Shown: piece by piece, positions 18,582 to 28,600 of the stretch | How the letters are laid out: each line of letters begins with the position of its first letter | Numbering within the stretch: position 1 is the first letter of the stretch | Source: Lederbergia wuyishanensis | GTDB lineage: Bacteria; Bacillota; Bacilli; Bacillales; Bacillaceae_C | Assembly: GCF_022900255.1 (NCBI RefSeq) | Contig: NZ_JALIRM010000001.1 | Coordinates: forward strand, 868,001-932,000 | Reading direction: 5' to 3' | DNA length: 64,000 nucleotides | Notes under the pieces: generated by a model | What the model was told of the DNA's origin: nothing | Databases searched by the model: none | What the model saw: the letters and a program-made list of their open reading frames with translations, nothing else | Made by a program: the position numbers and the translations under genes

Positions 18582-19892
18582 TTATGACCGTTGTCTTGTA
18601 ATAATTTTTATAGGAGTTCCTTCGAAACCAAACGCTTCCCTAATTCTGTTTTGTAAAAATCTTTCGTATGAAAAGTGCATGATTTCAGGATCATTAACGA
18701 ATACAACAAAAGTTGGTGGTTTAATCCCCACTTGTGTCACATAAAAAATTTTCAATTTACGACCTTTATCTGAAGGCGTTGGATTCATTGCTATTGCATC
18801 CGCTATTACGTCATTCAAAACACTCGATTGTACACGCATTGTGTGGTTTTCGCTTGCTATTTTTATTGCGGGAAGTAAGTTTGTCAAACGTTTTTTTGTT
18901 TTTGCCGAAACAAATACTATCGGTGCATAATCTAAAAATAAGAAATGAGCTCTAATTTTTTCTTCAAATTCTTTCATAGTTTTCTCATCTTTTTCAACTG
19001 CATCCCATTTATTCACCACAATGATGACGGCTCTCCCAGCCTCATGAGCATAACCAGCTATTTTTTTGTCTTGTTCTAATATTCCTTCTTCTCCATTTAA
19101 AACAACAAGAACGACATCCGATCGATCAATAGCTTTTAATGCTCTTAATACACTATATTTTTCCGTGTTTTCATACACTTTTCCTTTTTTACGCATTCCA
19201 GCTGTATCAATTATTGTGTATTTTTGTCCCTCAAATTCGTATGATGAATCTATCGCATCTCGAGTTGTCCCTGCTATATCACTTACAATTACTCTATCTT
19301 CTCCTAACAACGCATTAACAATAGAGGATTTTCCAACATTTGGTCTTCCAATTAAAGAAAATCTTATAACATCTTCTTCCACAATGTCTTCCTCGCTTTG
19401 AGGAAAATGTTTAACGACTTCATCAAGCAAATCACCTAAACCAAGACCATGCGACCCCGAAATTGGAAATGGTTCATTAAAACCTAAAGAATAAAAATCA
19501 TAGATATCAGCACGCATTTCAGGATTATCTACCTTATTTACTGCTAAAACGACAGGTTTTTTGGATCGGAATAAAATTTTCCCTACTTCTTCATCTGCTG
19601 TGGTAACTCCTTCTCTACTATTTACAATAAAAATAATGACATCTGCTTCAGCAATTGCTATTTCTGCTTGTAATCTGATTTCTTCTAAAAATGGAGCATC
19701 TCCTATTTCGATTCCACCAGTATCAATTATATGAAATTCATGAGATAGCCAATCACCTGTTCCATAAATACGATCTCTAGTAACTCCGGGTGTATCTTCA
19801 ACGATTGATATACGTTCTCCCACAATACGATTAAAAATTGTTGATTTACCTACGTTTGGTCGACCAACAATCGCGACAGTCGGTTTAGTCAT
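18582..19892 (-). CDS. der: Ribosome biogenesis GTPase Der (EngA)
   Basis: Double-GTPase needed for 50S subunit assembly. It has two G domains in tandem: GRPNVGKST at residues 8-16 with NKVD, and GRPNVGKSS near 181 with NKWD. The C-terminal KH-like domain ends with [15 protein letters not shown] 19892 gives 436 residues, the usual length; the longer version adds three codons. The Shine-Dalgarno sequence (GAGTGG) is weak. It precedes gpsA as in B. subtilis. Confidence 0.98.
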   Translation of the reverse strand: MTKPTVAIVGRPNVGKSTIFNRIVGERISIVEDTPGVTRDRIYGTGDWLSHEFHIIDTGGIEIGDAPFLEEIRLQAEIAIAEADVIIFIVNSREGVTTADEEVGKILFRSKKPVVLAVNKVDNPEMRADIYDFYSLGFNEPFPISGSHGLGLGDLLDEVVKHFPQSEEDIVEEDVIRFSLIGRPNVGKSSIVNALLGEDRVIVSDIAGTTRDAIDSSYEFEGQKYTIIDTAGMRKKGKVYENTEKYSVLRALKAIDRSDVVLVVLNGEEGILEQDKKIAGYAHEAGRAVIIVVNKWDAVEKDEKTMKEFEEKIRAHFLFLDYAPIVFVSAKTKKRLTNLLPAIKIASENHTMRVQSSVLNDVIADAIAMNPTPSDKGRKLKIFYVTQVGIKPPTFVVFVNDPEIMHFSYERFLQNRIREAFGFEGTPIKIITRQRS

Positions 19893-19952
19893 TTCATCCA
19901 CTCACTTTAAAGTTAATCTTTAGTTCTACTGAAAAATCGTACCATATAAATC

Positions 19953-19970
19953 GAAAAGCGCAAGCGCCTT
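19953..19970 (+). repeat. Fragment of a dispersed Bacillaceae intergenic repeat
   Basis: GAAAAGCGCAAGCGCCTT stands out in base composition from the surrounding AT-rich DNA. It resembles the start of GC-rich intergenic repeats common in Bacillaceae. Weaker relatives occur at 25231-25250 (same strand) and 62848-62900 (opposite strand). Confidence 0.4.
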
Positions 19971-20123
19971 GCTCATTGAAATACAAACTTCAGGGCTCTG
20001 AACAGAGATAAAGAAAAGACGATAAAGGAAGATTCTATATTGACATATAGTCCAAAGCTGAGAAGAAGTTTAAAATAAACTTAACGTATAATAATAATAC
20101 CTTTATTTTAGAATTGGATTCAA

Positions 20124-20720
20124 TTAATGGGAAATTTTCTTATTTCCTTTCATTCTCGTAATAGCCGTAATATTTGAGATGAAATTAATAAATATAATCG
20201 AAAAAACAGTGATAGAAATAATGTCTAAGTAACCCATGGAGCCTATTATATAAGGCATATTCCACTTACTTAAATATAAGGCAAATATTATATCTCCTTG
20301 TAGTGTACCAAGACATACTAAAAGCACCCTCATTAGCACAGAACTGGAATATAAAAAATAACTTAAAATAAATAATAAAAATGAAATAAGGGCAACTCTA
20401 TCAATGAACATCCAAATAGGATCATACATTTCAAATAAGAGAAATCCGGTATAACCAATCATTAATGTAAATACAGAAAATATTAAATGAAGTTGCTTTT
20501 TCATTGGGAGTCTTGATGCCAAAAAATAACAGATTACTAAAATTAACAAGGATGGCATTGTAATATGAAGAGAGTAAAATCTAAATGTCATAGGTTTTAT
20601 AATAATAAATAGTAAAGTAAACATGGCCAATGGCCATCTATTCTTTGATTTTTTGTCCATTATGAATGTTGAATATATCCATGTGGCCCATAATATAAGT
20701 AAACTTATCATACCTGACAT
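20124..20720 (-). CDS. yphA: YphA-like integral membrane protein
   Basis: A 198-residue protein with six or seven predicted membrane helices and a short basic tail (RMKGNKKISH). ATG 20720 follows a perfect GGAGGTGATGAG site. The name comes from its position between der and the S1-domain gene and from overall hydrophobic pattern; the family has no known function. In B. subtilis fni lies nearby; it is not present here. Confidence 0.72.
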   Translation of the reverse strand: MSGMISLLILWATWIYSTFIMDKKSKNRWPLAMFTLLFIIIKPMTFRFYSLHITMPSLLILVICYFLASRLPMKKQLHLIFSVFTLMIGYTGFLLFEMYDPIWMFIDRVALISFLLFILSYFLYSSSVLMRVLLVCLGTLQGDIIFALYLSKWNMPYIIGSMGYLDIISITVFSIIFINFISNITAITRMKGNKKISH

Positions 20721-21244
20721 CTCATCACCTCCGCTAACAGTATGGGAAAGGTGATGAATATTTAATCATTAAGAAACAAAAACATAGATAAGCATATTGT
20801 ACTTTTCGATAAAAAAGCGATAAAAAAAGATTTTACTTAATTTTATTTTTGCCAAATGTTACTAAGGCATAAGCCGTGACACACTTTTGTAGATTTCCAA
20901 AAAACTAAATGACATTCTGGAGTGGTTTATAATAGAAGAGGAAGGACTTTTCGTTAAATTTAATAAATCTGAGCAAAACAATATACTAAAAAACATTGAG
21001 TTATTTACATCATAGTAACGCAGGGAAATAGTATACATTTGAATTAAGTAGTGTCTTCTAGATCAATAAGCCTCCCTATTTTATTAGACGGTTCAGACTT
21101 GTGACAAAAATTCGCATAAGATTTATCTTGCTTCCACCTTCCGCACATAAAGGCTATTTCCATTTGTGTCATTGATCTGCAGCGCGCTTTATATGATATG
21201 CAATATCAAAACAGCCCGAGAAATCATTTTCATCCAAAGATTTC
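20721..21244. other. Intergenic region with possible gene remnant
   Basis: About 520 bases without an intact gene. On the minus strand, around 21190-21045, an open frame without a ribosome site reads MTQMEIAFMCGRWKQDKS and ends in RLIDLEDTT. Its amino-acid composition looks protein-like, so it may be a decayed fragment, possibly of a mobile element. I could not identify it. Confidence 0.3.
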
Positions 21245-21293
21245 CTTAAAAATAGAGCGCAGACTAAGTCAAAAGTGACTTTATCTACGCTCT
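21245..21293 (-). terminator. Rho-independent terminator after the S1-domain gene
   Basis: A long stem with AGAGCG/CGCTCT ends and an internal AAAGTCA/TGACTT core (21254-21293), followed by ATTTTTA on the minus strand. It lies 30 bases after the ypfD stop. Confidence 0.88.
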
Positions 21294-21323
21294 GTTCTTC
21301 TTGATATTATCGAGAGATAGTAA

Positions 21324-22457
21324 TTATTTAAATCTTTTTAACTTATCACCAATCATATCACTTAATTGGAAACCTTTCGATTCCTCTGGAAGTTCATAAT
21401 CTTTTACTTCATCGTCTTGAACTTCAAGTTCTTTCATGCTTAAAGAAAGTCGTTGGTCTGCTTCATTTACATCCAACACTTTTACATTAACAGTTTGACC
21501 TTCTTGCAAAACTTCATGAGGTGTACCGATGTGTTTGTGAGAGATTTGGGAAATATGGATAAGTCCTTCTACTCCCGGGAAAACCTCAACAAATGCTCCA
21601 AAAGATACTAAACGTTTAACAGTTCCTTCTAATATCTTCCCTCTAGGAGCTCTTTCAGCGATATTAGTCCATGGTCCAGGTAGTGTTTCTTTAATCGATA
21701 AAGAAATTCTTTCATTGTCACGATCTACTGACAAGACTTTCACGTTTACCTTCTCTCCCTCTTTTACTACATCGGAAGGCTTATCAATATGTTCATGTGA
21801 AAGTTGTGAAATATGAACTAGACCATCAACACCGCCAATATCTACAAACGCACCAAAATCTGTAAGTCTCTGGATTGTGCCTTCGATAACTTGTCCAGGC
21901 TCCAATTTTTCAAGAATTGCTTGTTTCTCACGTCCTTTTTCTTCTTCCACTACAATTCGATGAGAAAGGATTAAGCGATTCTTTTCCTTGTCTAACTCGA
22001 CAATTTTAAAAGATAAGGTCTTTCCTTGATAATCTGAAAAATCCTCTACAAAATGATCCTCTACCATTGATGCTGGAACAAAACCGCGGACCCCTAAATC
22101 AACTACTAGGCCACCTTTAACGATTTCATTAACTTCAGCCTCAAATACCTCATTGTTTTGAAAACGTTTTTCAAGTGTTTCCCATGCATTCTCGGCATCA
22201 ACTTTTCGCTTTGAAAGTACGAGGAGCTCTTCTTCCACTTTAGTTACAACCAAATCTAAAGTTTCACCTTCGTGGACCACGTCAGAAGCTTTTTCTACAT
22301 GAAGGCTTGAAAGTTCGCTTATTGGAATAATGCCATCAAGCTTGCTCCCTTCCAGATCAACTAAGACCTGCTTTTCTTCAATCTTAGTTACCGTTCCTTT
22401 AACTCGGTCTCCTTCAGAGAAACTTTTCACTTCAATATTATTCATATCCTCCGTCAT
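21324..22457 (-). CDS. ypfD: YpfD, ribosomal protein S1 homologue
   Basis: RNA-binding protein of 377 residues with four S1 (OB-fold) domains. Each carries the pattern 'G.V...V..L...GAFVDIGGVDGLVHISQLS', clearest at about residues 186-255 and 271-340. Bacillus S1 homologues have four repeats rather than six, and their role in translation is less essential than in enterobacteria. ATG 22457 follows GGAGGAGTACAT. It appears monocistronic with its own terminator. Confidence 0.94.
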   Translation of the reverse strand: MTEDMNNIEVKSFSEGDRVKGTVTKIEEKQVLVDLEGSKLDGIIPISELSSLHVEKASDVVHEGETLDLVVTKVEEELLVLSKRKVDAENAWETLEKRFQNNEVFEAEVNEIVKGGLVVDLGVRGFVPASMVEDHFVEDFSDYQGKTLSFKIVELDKEKNRLILSHRIVVEEEKGREKQAILEKLEPGQVIEGTIQRLTDFGAFVDIGGVDGLVHISQLSHEHIDKPSDVVKEGEKVNVKVLSVDRDNERISLSIKETLPGPWTNIAERAPRGKILEGTVKRLVSFGAFVEVFPGVEGLIHISQISHKHIGTPHEVLQEGQTVNVKVLDVNEADQRLSLSMKELEVQDDEVKDYELPEESKGFQLSDMIGDKLKRFK

Positions 22458-22689
22458 ATGTACTCCTCCTATCCTACTTTTCAAAAATGCAAGGACGTAT
22501 ATTGATAAATCCTCACATAATTCTAAAAAATTGTCTTGTAATAAACTTCTTATAAATGCATTATTTTGTCAAGCGATAGACTTGATTCTAATAAATTTAA
22601 TTCATTTCTACATATTGGTACCATGGACTAGCATAATTCAATGTTACAGCTCCACTTTCCTATTTAGATTAAATTAAATAAAGAGCCCT

Positions 22690-23277
22690 TTACAAATTTC
22701 TATTTTTAACTACTAATTTCCTAATCTCTGACATAATTATTTCTGTTGCAGCTTCGGCAGATATTTTATTTTCTCTCATTTCCGTAAAATCAATAGGTTG
22801 TCCATATATAACCCTTAATTTTTTAAATGGTTTATACGGACCGATTATTGCACAAGGAACTACAAGCGCGTTTGATCTTAGAGCAAAAAAACCAGCACCA
22901 GCAAGCCCTTTACCGACTTCCCCGGAAGTATTTCTTGTTCCTTCTGGGAAAAGACCAACTACTTTTCCCTCTTTCAGATATTTTAAGCCGGTTCTTAGAG
23001 CCTCCCTATCACTTAGACCTCTTTTTACGGGAAATGCCTGAATATTTTCCATCAGCTTCTTACTTAATGGATGTTTAAACAATTCTGCCTTTGCCATAAA
23101 ATAGATTGGCCGCGGTGCTGTAATGCCAACCACAGGTGGATCAAAATTATGAATATGATTGGTACAAAGTAAAACACTGCCTTCTTTAGGAAAATGTTCA
23201 GTTCCCCTCGTTTCAATTCTATATAAGGGTTTTAGGATACTGTTCACTAATCCCCTTGCAAATGAATAAAAATTCAT
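22690..23277 (-). CDS. plsC: 1-acyl-sn-glycerol-3-phosphate acyltransferase PlsC
   Basis: Makes phosphatidic acid from lysophosphatidic acid at the membrane. The catalytic HX4D motif is in [10 protein letters not shown] (H42, D47), followed by the substrate-binding FPEGTRN. One N-terminal hydrophobic stretch fits peripheral membrane association. The length of 195 is typical. Its ATG overlaps the cmk stop by four bases (ATGA), so translation of the two genes is probably coupled. Confidence 0.95.
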   Translation of the reverse strand: MNFYSFARGLVNSILKPLYRIETRGTEHFPKEGSVLLCTNHIHNFDPPVVGITAPRPIYFMAKAELFKHPLSKKLMENIQAFPVKRGLSDREALRTGLKYLKEGKVVGLFPEGTRNTSGEVGKGLAGAGFFALRSNALVVPCAIIGPYKPFKKLRVIYGQPIDFTEMRENKISAEAATEIIMSEIRKLVVKNRNL

Positions 23278-23951
23278 TTAGTTTCAATCCTTTCTCTTGC
23301 CATGTTAAATATTTTTGCAGCTACTTCTTCTATTGATAATGTAGATGTATCCAGTTCTATAGCATCTTCCGCTTTTCGTAAAGGTGAAATCTCTCTTTCA
23401 GAATCTTGTTTATCACGGAGCATTATTTCCTCTTTTAGTATATCTAAGTTTGAAGGAAATCCTTTTTGTATATTCTCACGGTGGCGTCTTTCTGCTCTTA
23501 TATCAACACTTGCAAGTAAAAATATTTTCAACTCCGCATTTGGCATGACTTTAGTCCCGATATCTCTACCATCCATTACAACTCCACCGTTCATGCCAAA
23601 CTTCTGTTGTCGTGAAACCATTTCTTCACGGACGGCTTTAACAGCTGCAACTGTTGACACTTTATTGGTTACTTCTTCCCCTCGAATTTGATTAGAAACA
23701 TCTTCTCCATCTAAAAAAATGAGCTGTCCATTGGTAGAGGGTTTTAATTCTATCGTAGTATGTAATAACAATCTTTCCATAGCCATTTCATCATTTATAT
23801 CAATATCTTTCACTATTGCTTTATACGTTAAAGCCCTATACATAGCACCAGTATCAACATATATATATGATAGTTTTTCGGCAATCATTTTTGCTACTGT
23901 ACTTTTTCCTGCAGCAGCTGGGCCATCTATAGCTATACTGATTTTCTTCAT
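23274..23951 (-). CDS. cmk: Cytidylate kinase
   Basis: Phosphorylates CMP and dCMP with ATP. The P-loop [11 protein letters not shown] is at residues 8-18, [12 protein letters not shown] follows, and the nucleotide-binding motif [14 protein letters not shown] and lid region RAERRHREN are present. The length of 225 is normal. It overlaps plsC by four bases and follows ypfB. Confidence 0.97.
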   Translation of the reverse strand: MKKISIAIDGPAAAGKSTVAKMIAEKLSYIYVDTGAMYRALTYKAIVKDIDINDEMAMERLLLHTTIELKPSTNGQLIFLDGEDVSNQIRGEEVTNKVSTVAAVKAVREEMVSRQQKFGMNGGVVMDGRDIGTKVMPNAELKIFLLASVDIRAERRHRENIQKGFPSNLDILKEEIMLRDKQDSEREISPLRKAEDAIELDTSTLSIEEVAAKIFNMARERIETK

Positions 23952-24020
23952 TGTTCTTCACCTGCTTCATCATTTTCTAATATATATTATCATATTAAAC
24001 ATTCCGATAAGCAAAATTGT

Positions 24021-24060
24021 AAATAAAAAAATGAAGACATTCATTAGTCCTCATTTTTAA
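24021..24060 (-). terminator. Terminator overlapping the ypfB stop codon
   Basis: AAAATGAGGAC and GTCTTCATTTT arms with one G-T wobble are followed by TTTTTTATTT. The upstream arm includes the last codons of ypfB. Confidence 0.78.
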
Positions 24061-24223
24061 AAACATTCAATTTCTCCTGCTCTTCAATTCCGGCCGTTCC
24101 TTCGTATAAAATTAATTTATTTGTATATTTAAGTAATCCCATCTCATGAAACCCTTGAACAACGATTAAGATGATAAGATGAATTAATACGAGTTTTAGC
24201 AAAATGCGTTCCATTGCATTCAT
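24044..24223 (-). CDS. ypfB: YpfB, DUF5359 small membrane protein
   Basis: A 59-residue gene read directly from the sequence: ATG 24223 follows GGGGTGATTAT. The protein begins MNAMERILLKLVLIHLII, has one membrane helix (about 8-24), and continues with a soluble tail (LILYEGTAGIEEQEKL). Its location between ypfA and cmk is that of B. subtilis ypfB. Function unknown. The stop codon lies within the terminator stem. Confidence 0.8.
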   Translation of the reverse strand: MNAMERILLKLVLIHLIILIVVQGFHEMGLLKYTNKLILYEGTAGIEEQEKLNVFKNED

Positions 24224-24285
24224 ATAATCACCCCATTATCACTTATCATCGGTCAAAAAAACAGTCTTTATACATTATGAAATGT

Positions 24286-24936
24286 TTAATTTGTTAGTCC
24301 TCTTTTGCGATATTCCAATTGTTTTTCAAAACAGAAACGCATTAATTGCTGCTGTTCTTTATTTGTTACGTTTAAAAATTGAATTGATGCGAGCTGACGC
24401 TTGTTTTTATCAAACGATCGAATAATTCTACAATCAAGGTTTAAGTAAATGTATTCTCCTGACTGCATTGGCAAAACAACACATATCTTACCTAATGCCC
24501 CTCTATCTATAGTTACATTTTGAGGTAAAATAACAGCGCATCCTCCAGCACTAAAATCATCGGTAATGGTTGGCAAAACTTCTCCCGTTTCGAGTAAATG
24601 TAATGAAACATCTATTGCTACATCGATTCGTACAAACTGTCTTCTTTGAATTTTCATTAAATTTTCCTCATCAGGAAAAGTAAGGATTAGTAAAGGAATT
24701 TGATTTTTTAAACGACCGATTACTTTTGTTTTAAATAAATATGCTCCCGATTCTTCATCAATAAAAGTAGCATACATATTTGTATCAGTTCGTAAGAAAA
24801 TAGTTTTTTTACTTGTTACACCTAAAGGATAAGAAATATATATTTTATTTCCATCATAATCTGCAATTTTCGATCTATATTTTTCCTCATTTTGATTATC
24901 TGTTTCTAAGATAAGCTCCATTCCTACCTTTATCAT
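24286..24936 (-). CDS. ypfA: YpfA (DgrA-like) PilZ-domain c-di-GMP receptor
   Basis: Two-domain flagellar-brake type protein: an N-terminal YcgR-like domain (about 1-90) and a C-terminal PilZ domain with the c-di-GMP binding motif QRRQFVRID and the following DDFSAGGCAVILP. In B. subtilis the homologue restrains motility when c-di-GMP is high. ATG 24936 is favoured over the GTG nine bases upstream because GGGGTG spans that GTG. It is followed by ypfB. Confidence 0.92.
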   Translation of the reverse strand: MIKVGMELILETDNQNEEKYRSKIADYDGNKIYISYPLGVTSKKTIFLRTDTNMYATFIDEESGAYLFKTKVIGRLKNQIPLLILTFPDEENLMKIQRRQFVRIDVAIDVSLHLLETGEVLPTITDDFSAGGCAVILPQNVTIDRGALGKICVVLPMQSGEYIYLNLDCRIIRSFDKNKRQLASIQFLNVTNKEQQQLMRFCFEKQLEYRKRGLTN

Positions 24937-25395
24937 GAATGCCACACCCCGTAGTATTAATAAGCAATTAATATCATTATCTCATGGAAATTTGGAAAAG
25001 TGCAATACCTTGAATAGTAAGAAAACTCACATTGCAAAAGCAATTTTTATAATATATTGTTCGGTTATTGTTTTCAGCAGGTAATAAAAATACAAATTTC
25101 TCCTATTTAACCTAAATTGTAAATAAAATCCAATAAGATTCTGAGGGAAATTTGACTTAGACGGACTGTTAAATATCTAAAATGCAAACCGTGTTCAAAA
25201 ATTTTATATAAACCTAATTCTTTTTCTCTTCGAACAAAAGCGCAAGGGTCTGTAAATGGATAAAAATCAATTGTTATGAAAAAAGTTGTTCTTTGCTAAA
25301 TAGTCGTAAAAGATTTTGACCTCGAATCCGATTCTGGGTATTTAGCAGCAAAACTAATGTTCAAAGATATATTTAGTAAAAAACTTATGCTTTTT
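24937..25395. other. Intergenic region upstream of ypfA
   Basis: About 460 bases, AT-rich, with no supportable gene on either strand. A GC-rich patch (AAAAGCGCAAGGG, 25237-25249) resembles the dispersed repeat seen at 19953. The ypfA promoter presumably lies at the left end. Confidence 0.55.
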
Positions 25396-25428
25396 ATAAA
25401 AAAGAGGCAGAACTAATCATTCTGCCCA
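25396..25428 (-). terminator. Rho-independent terminator after ypeB
   Basis: GGGCAGAA and TTCTGCC arms are followed by TCTTTTTT on the minus strand, ten bases beyond the ypeB stop. Confidence 0.9.
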
Positions 25429-25438
25429 TTTTCTACAG

Positions 25439-26788
25439 TTAAATTGTCTCTTCATAAATTGGTTCAGCATTTTTTAATTTTTCTACTTTTTCTTCAATCC
25501 CATTATCTGCATTAATATACATTCGGTAGGTGTCATGATCCATCGTACCAATAAACTCATAACAGAGAACTTCATTACCTAGTTCATTCATAATAATCGC
25601 AAGACGATTCTCCATTACTTTAACATTTGTATTTATATAGCCTTTTGCATCCTCAAGTGAGAGCCTTGGCTTTGAGATCTGCCTGTCTCTTCTTCCTTTT
25701 AAATAATCATTTGCAGAAAACCCGATAATTTGTCCATTATCTAGGGCTACCTTCACTTTAATGGATTCAGGATAAATCCTTACTCCGTTTTGATTGGTCA
25801 CAAACGTAAACAATCCGACCGTATCATATTGCATGCTTTCGGCAGGTTCTAGTTTTTTATATCCATGATTTTTTAAGAAATCATCTGCCTTATTCATTGC
25901 ATCATTTAAACTTACCTTCTGACTTCCAATATCCCTATGATTAATAAGCCATACAGGATATCCACCTTTTTTAGTTATATCTAGACTTGCCCCGTCACCT
26001 TTTCCGTCGTCAAGATTGACACTATAAAATTCAAATGGAGAACCTTTTCCATTTTCAACAACTCTAGATTCATTAACTGATTTAATCGCTGAATACTTTT
26101 TAGCAAGAGTAAGGGCTTCTTCTTTAGTAATGGTTTTCCCTTTTAAATGATCAAAATTTTGTTCCTTTTTTTGAAAAGCAACAACTGTTGGGTCTTGCAA
26201 ATTTTCTTCATCATATCCTTTGGCTCTCTTTTCTACTGTTTTAAATCCATCAATAATAGTATTGTCAGTAGTTTCCTTTCCGGATGCGAGAGCTAATTCT
26301 ACATCCATCCAACGCAAATTATTTTTCAATACTAAATGCTGAACTTTTCTTAATTCATTTCTAATTTCATCACTTTGCCCATACATTTTTTTCAATAATG
26401 CATATTCATTTTTTGATAATGGTTCTTTATCTAAATCTCTTACGGCAGTCTTATAGCTGAAATTACCAATATTCGTTAAAAAATCCTCCGTTTTATTAAA
26501 TGGTAATAATGTTAACGGGAGCTGACCAACTTGACCACGTGCATCTGATGTTATTCTCCATACATCTGCAAGGGCAGGGGACAAAGATTTTTTGGAGTTC
26601 ATAGCTAATGCAGTCCCTATTTTCTCATGAAGATTATCCATCTGATAAGTTAAATCATGGAAAGCTCTTTGATAATTATTTTCTGCGTTTATTAAAATTG
26701 CATTTTTCTCTTGATGTTCTTGGTATCCCCAATAGGCGGTGCCAGCAATTCCAATTGTTAGAACAACTATCAATATGTTTCTTATCAT
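25439..26788 (-). CDS. ypeB: Germination protein YpeB
   Basis: Spore protein needed to localise and stabilise the cortex-lytic enzyme SleB. It has an N-terminal signal/anchor (about 3-20) and a helical N-terminal half. Three C-terminal PepSY-like repeats follow, recognisable by 'TKEEALTLAKKY', 'SLNDAMNKADDFLKNHG' and 'SLEDAKGYINTNVKV'. ATG 26788 follows GGAGGTGACTTTA. The gene is 16 bases downstream of sleB, the usual bicistronic arrangement expressed in the forespore. Confidence 0.95.
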   Translation of the reverse strand: MIRNILIVVLTIGIAGTAYWGYQEHQEKNAILINAENNYQRAFHDLTYQMDNLHEKIGTALAMNSKKSLSPALADVWRITSDARGQVGQLPLTLLPFNKTEDFLTNIGNFSYKTAVRDLDKEPLSKNEYALLKKMYGQSDEIRNELRKVQHLVLKNNLRWMDVELALASGKETTDNTIIDGFKTVEKRAKGYDEENLQDPTVVAFQKKEQNFDHLKGKTITKEEALTLAKKYSAIKSVNESRVVENGKGSPFEFYSVNLDDGKGDGASLDITKKGGYPVWLINHRDIGSQKVSLNDAMNKADDFLKNHGYKKLEPAESMQYDTVGLFTFVTNQNGVRIYPESIKVKVALDNGQIIGFSANDYLKGRRDRQISKPRLSLEDAKGYINTNVKVMENRLAIIMNELGNEVLCYEFIGTMDHDTYRMYINADNGIEEKVEKLKNAEPIYEETI

Positions 26789-26804
26789 TAAAGTCACCTC
26801 CTAA

Positions 26805-27611
26805 TTACATGCAAAAAATATGTTCTCCGATTTGTTTGATTTGTGGTCTTGTCCAAATCCAAGCACTTGTGGCTGTATTGGGATTAAAATAATATAGCGC
26901 ACCCGTTGAAGGATCCCAACCATTAATAGCATCTAGTACCGCTCTTTTCGAAGTTTCATTCGGAGTCAGCCAAATTTGACCATCTGCAACAGCAGTGAAT
27001 GCACCCGGCTCAAAGATCACTCCAGCTACAGTATTAGGGAATGAAGCACTATTTACACGGTTTAGAATAACAGCGGCTACTGCAACTTGACCCTCATAAG
27101 GCTCTCCTCTTGCTTCTCCGTGCACAGCATTAGCCATTAAATTGATATCATTTTGGGAAAATCCTGTTGGAGTATTAGTGGCAGTAGGCTTTTGTGGCGT
27201 CGTAGTATTTTTGCCTGGTCCTGTTTGTTTAGCTAAATCTGTTCCTCCATAATGGCTAAAAGATTTCCCTTTGTTTATTTGTTCTTTAACAAATTGCTTG
27301 TTATATTTAGATGCTTTTACGAGTTTTTCTTTTGTTTCCGAACCTGCTAAACCATCTACTTTCATCCCAAAATCATTTTGAAAATTCCTTAGTGCCCAAT
27401 AAGTACCCCATCCAAATACACCGTCAATTTTTCCTGTATAAAAACCGATGTATTGAAGCCTCGCCTGTAGTTCAATTACATCATCCCCTACAGCACCTAA
27501 TTGAATTACTTGATTGGTAAATGCGTTTGATTCTTTTACATTTGTGGTGGATATCATTAAGGTACATAAAAATAAAAGCAAGATAAGTCTTACCATTTTG
27601 TAATATCTCAT
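26805..27611 (-). CDS. sleB: Spore cortex-lytic enzyme SleB
   Basis: Lytic transglycosylase that degrades muramic-lactam cortex during germination. It has a signal peptide (about residues 1-31), a peptidoglycan-binding domain (LGAVGDDVIELQARLQYIGF, about 37-100), a flexible Thr/Pro-rich linker, and a C-terminal Hydrolase_2 domain with AVHGEARGEPYEGQVAVAAV (catalytic Glu) and ALYYFNP. ATG 27611 follows GGAGGAAATGAA. It is partnered with ypeB directly downstream. Confidence 0.96.
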   Translation of the reverse strand: MRYYKMVRLILLLFLCTLMISTTNVKESNAFTNQVIQLGAVGDDVIELQARLQYIGFYTGKIDGVFGWGTYWALRNFQNDFGMKVDGLAGSETKEKLVKASKYNKQFVKEQINKGKSFSHYGGTDLAKQTGPGKNTTTPQKPTATNTPTGFSQNDINLMANAVHGEARGEPYEGQVAVAAVILNRVNSASFPNTVAGVIFEPGAFTAVADGQIWLTPNETSKRAVLDAINGWDPSTGALYYFNPNTATSAWIWTRPQIKQIGEHIFCM

Positions 27612-27889
27612 TTCATTTCCTCCAACAATCGTTTTCATAGGTTTAGTTTCCGATTATCGTTGGTTTTTATACAAAAAATTCTTTATGAATGAAGTCAGAC
27701 CTTAAATATCTTTAACTATTCATCAACGTAAAGTCCACAAAATGATAGGAATAAAAAGATTCTACAGGAAGCAGATATTTAGTTGAATTTTTCTTTTACT
27801 TGAAGCTTTCTTGCGATTCTTCACGTAATGTAAATGTCCACTTTCGTAAAAAACAGCAAAAAAATGTAAAAATATTTTTTCTTAGAAAA

Positions 27890-27926
27890 ACAAAAAAACA
27901 CTGTATTTAATCAAATTACAGCGTTT
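27890..27926 (-). terminator. Terminator overlapping the prsW stop codon
   Basis: ACGCTGTA and TACAGTGT arms with following TTTTTTTGTTTTT. The upstream arm encodes the last residues of prsW. Confidence 0.85.
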
Positions 27927-28600
27927 TTGTCTTTTTGCTTATCAAAATGATATTTTTTTGTTAGTATATGAGCATGCTTCACTTTCCTGAGACCAAAGAA
28001 CCAAAGTAATAGCATAAAAGGAAGAATATAATAGAGCCATTGTTTTCCAGATATCAAAATGTAGTCATACAATCCGTGTAAAACAAAAGGTACCAAAAAA
28101 GAAGCTAGTAACCATTGTTTACTTTTTCCGTTTATATTAAATTTCGCTTTCCCGAAATAATAACCCATAAAAACACCAAACAAAGCGTGACTAGATACAG
28201 GGAACAAAGCACGACCAAAGGCATATTCGATACCGTTTGCTATTAAATATAATATATTTTCAACAGTAGCAAAGCCTAGTGATAAACTTGCCGCATATAC
28301 AATTCCATCATAAGGCTCATTAAAATCTGCGTGTTCATAGACAGCAAAGAAAATAATAAACCATTTAAAAAACTCTTCCAGTAAAGAAGCCGAAATAAAA
28401 GAGTGTAACATTTCGTTCCCCAGTACCCCCTCCTTTGCGAGGACATACTGAAGAAACATAATTGGAAAAGTTAGAAAGGCACCAAATAAAAAAATCTTAA
28501 ATACATTTACTACGGGTTCTTGCTCGTATTGATCGCGCAAATAAAAATAGCTAATAAGAGCTAATCCAGGAGCAATACCAGCAGACAACACGCCTAGCAT
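27911..28600 (-). CDS. prsW: Site-1 protease PrsW
   Basis: Polytopic membrane protease that in B. subtilis makes the first cut in the anti-sigma factor RsiW and so activates SigW. The glutamyl-protease-like motif EEFFKW carries the key residues E75 and E76, and H175 (VLHGLYDY) matches the third essential residue. About eight hydrophobic segments are visible. sigW/rsiW are not in this window. It lies between sleB and ypdA as in B. subtilis. Confidence 0.95.
   Translation of the reverse strand: MLGVLSAGIAPGLALISYFYLRDQYEQEPVVNVFKIFLFGAFLTFPIMFLQYVLAKEGVLGNEMLHSFISASLLEEFFKWFIIFFAVYEHADFNEPYDGIVYAASLSLGFATVENILYLIANGIEYAFGRALFPVSSHALFGVFMGYYFGKAKFNINGKSKQWLLASFLVPFVLHGLYDYILISGKQWLYYILPFMLLLWFFGLRKVKHAHILTKKYHFDKQKDKNAVI

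Noticed and set aside
22330-22677. Plus-strand 115-codon open frame opposite the start of ypfD
   Set aside because: It is antisense to conserved S1-domain codons and looks like a frame shadow.
25290-25390. Plus-strand protein-like reading (DLESDSGYLAAKLMFKDIF) in the ypeB-ypfA gap
   Set aside because: Very short, with upstream stops and no ribosome site; chance is equally likely.
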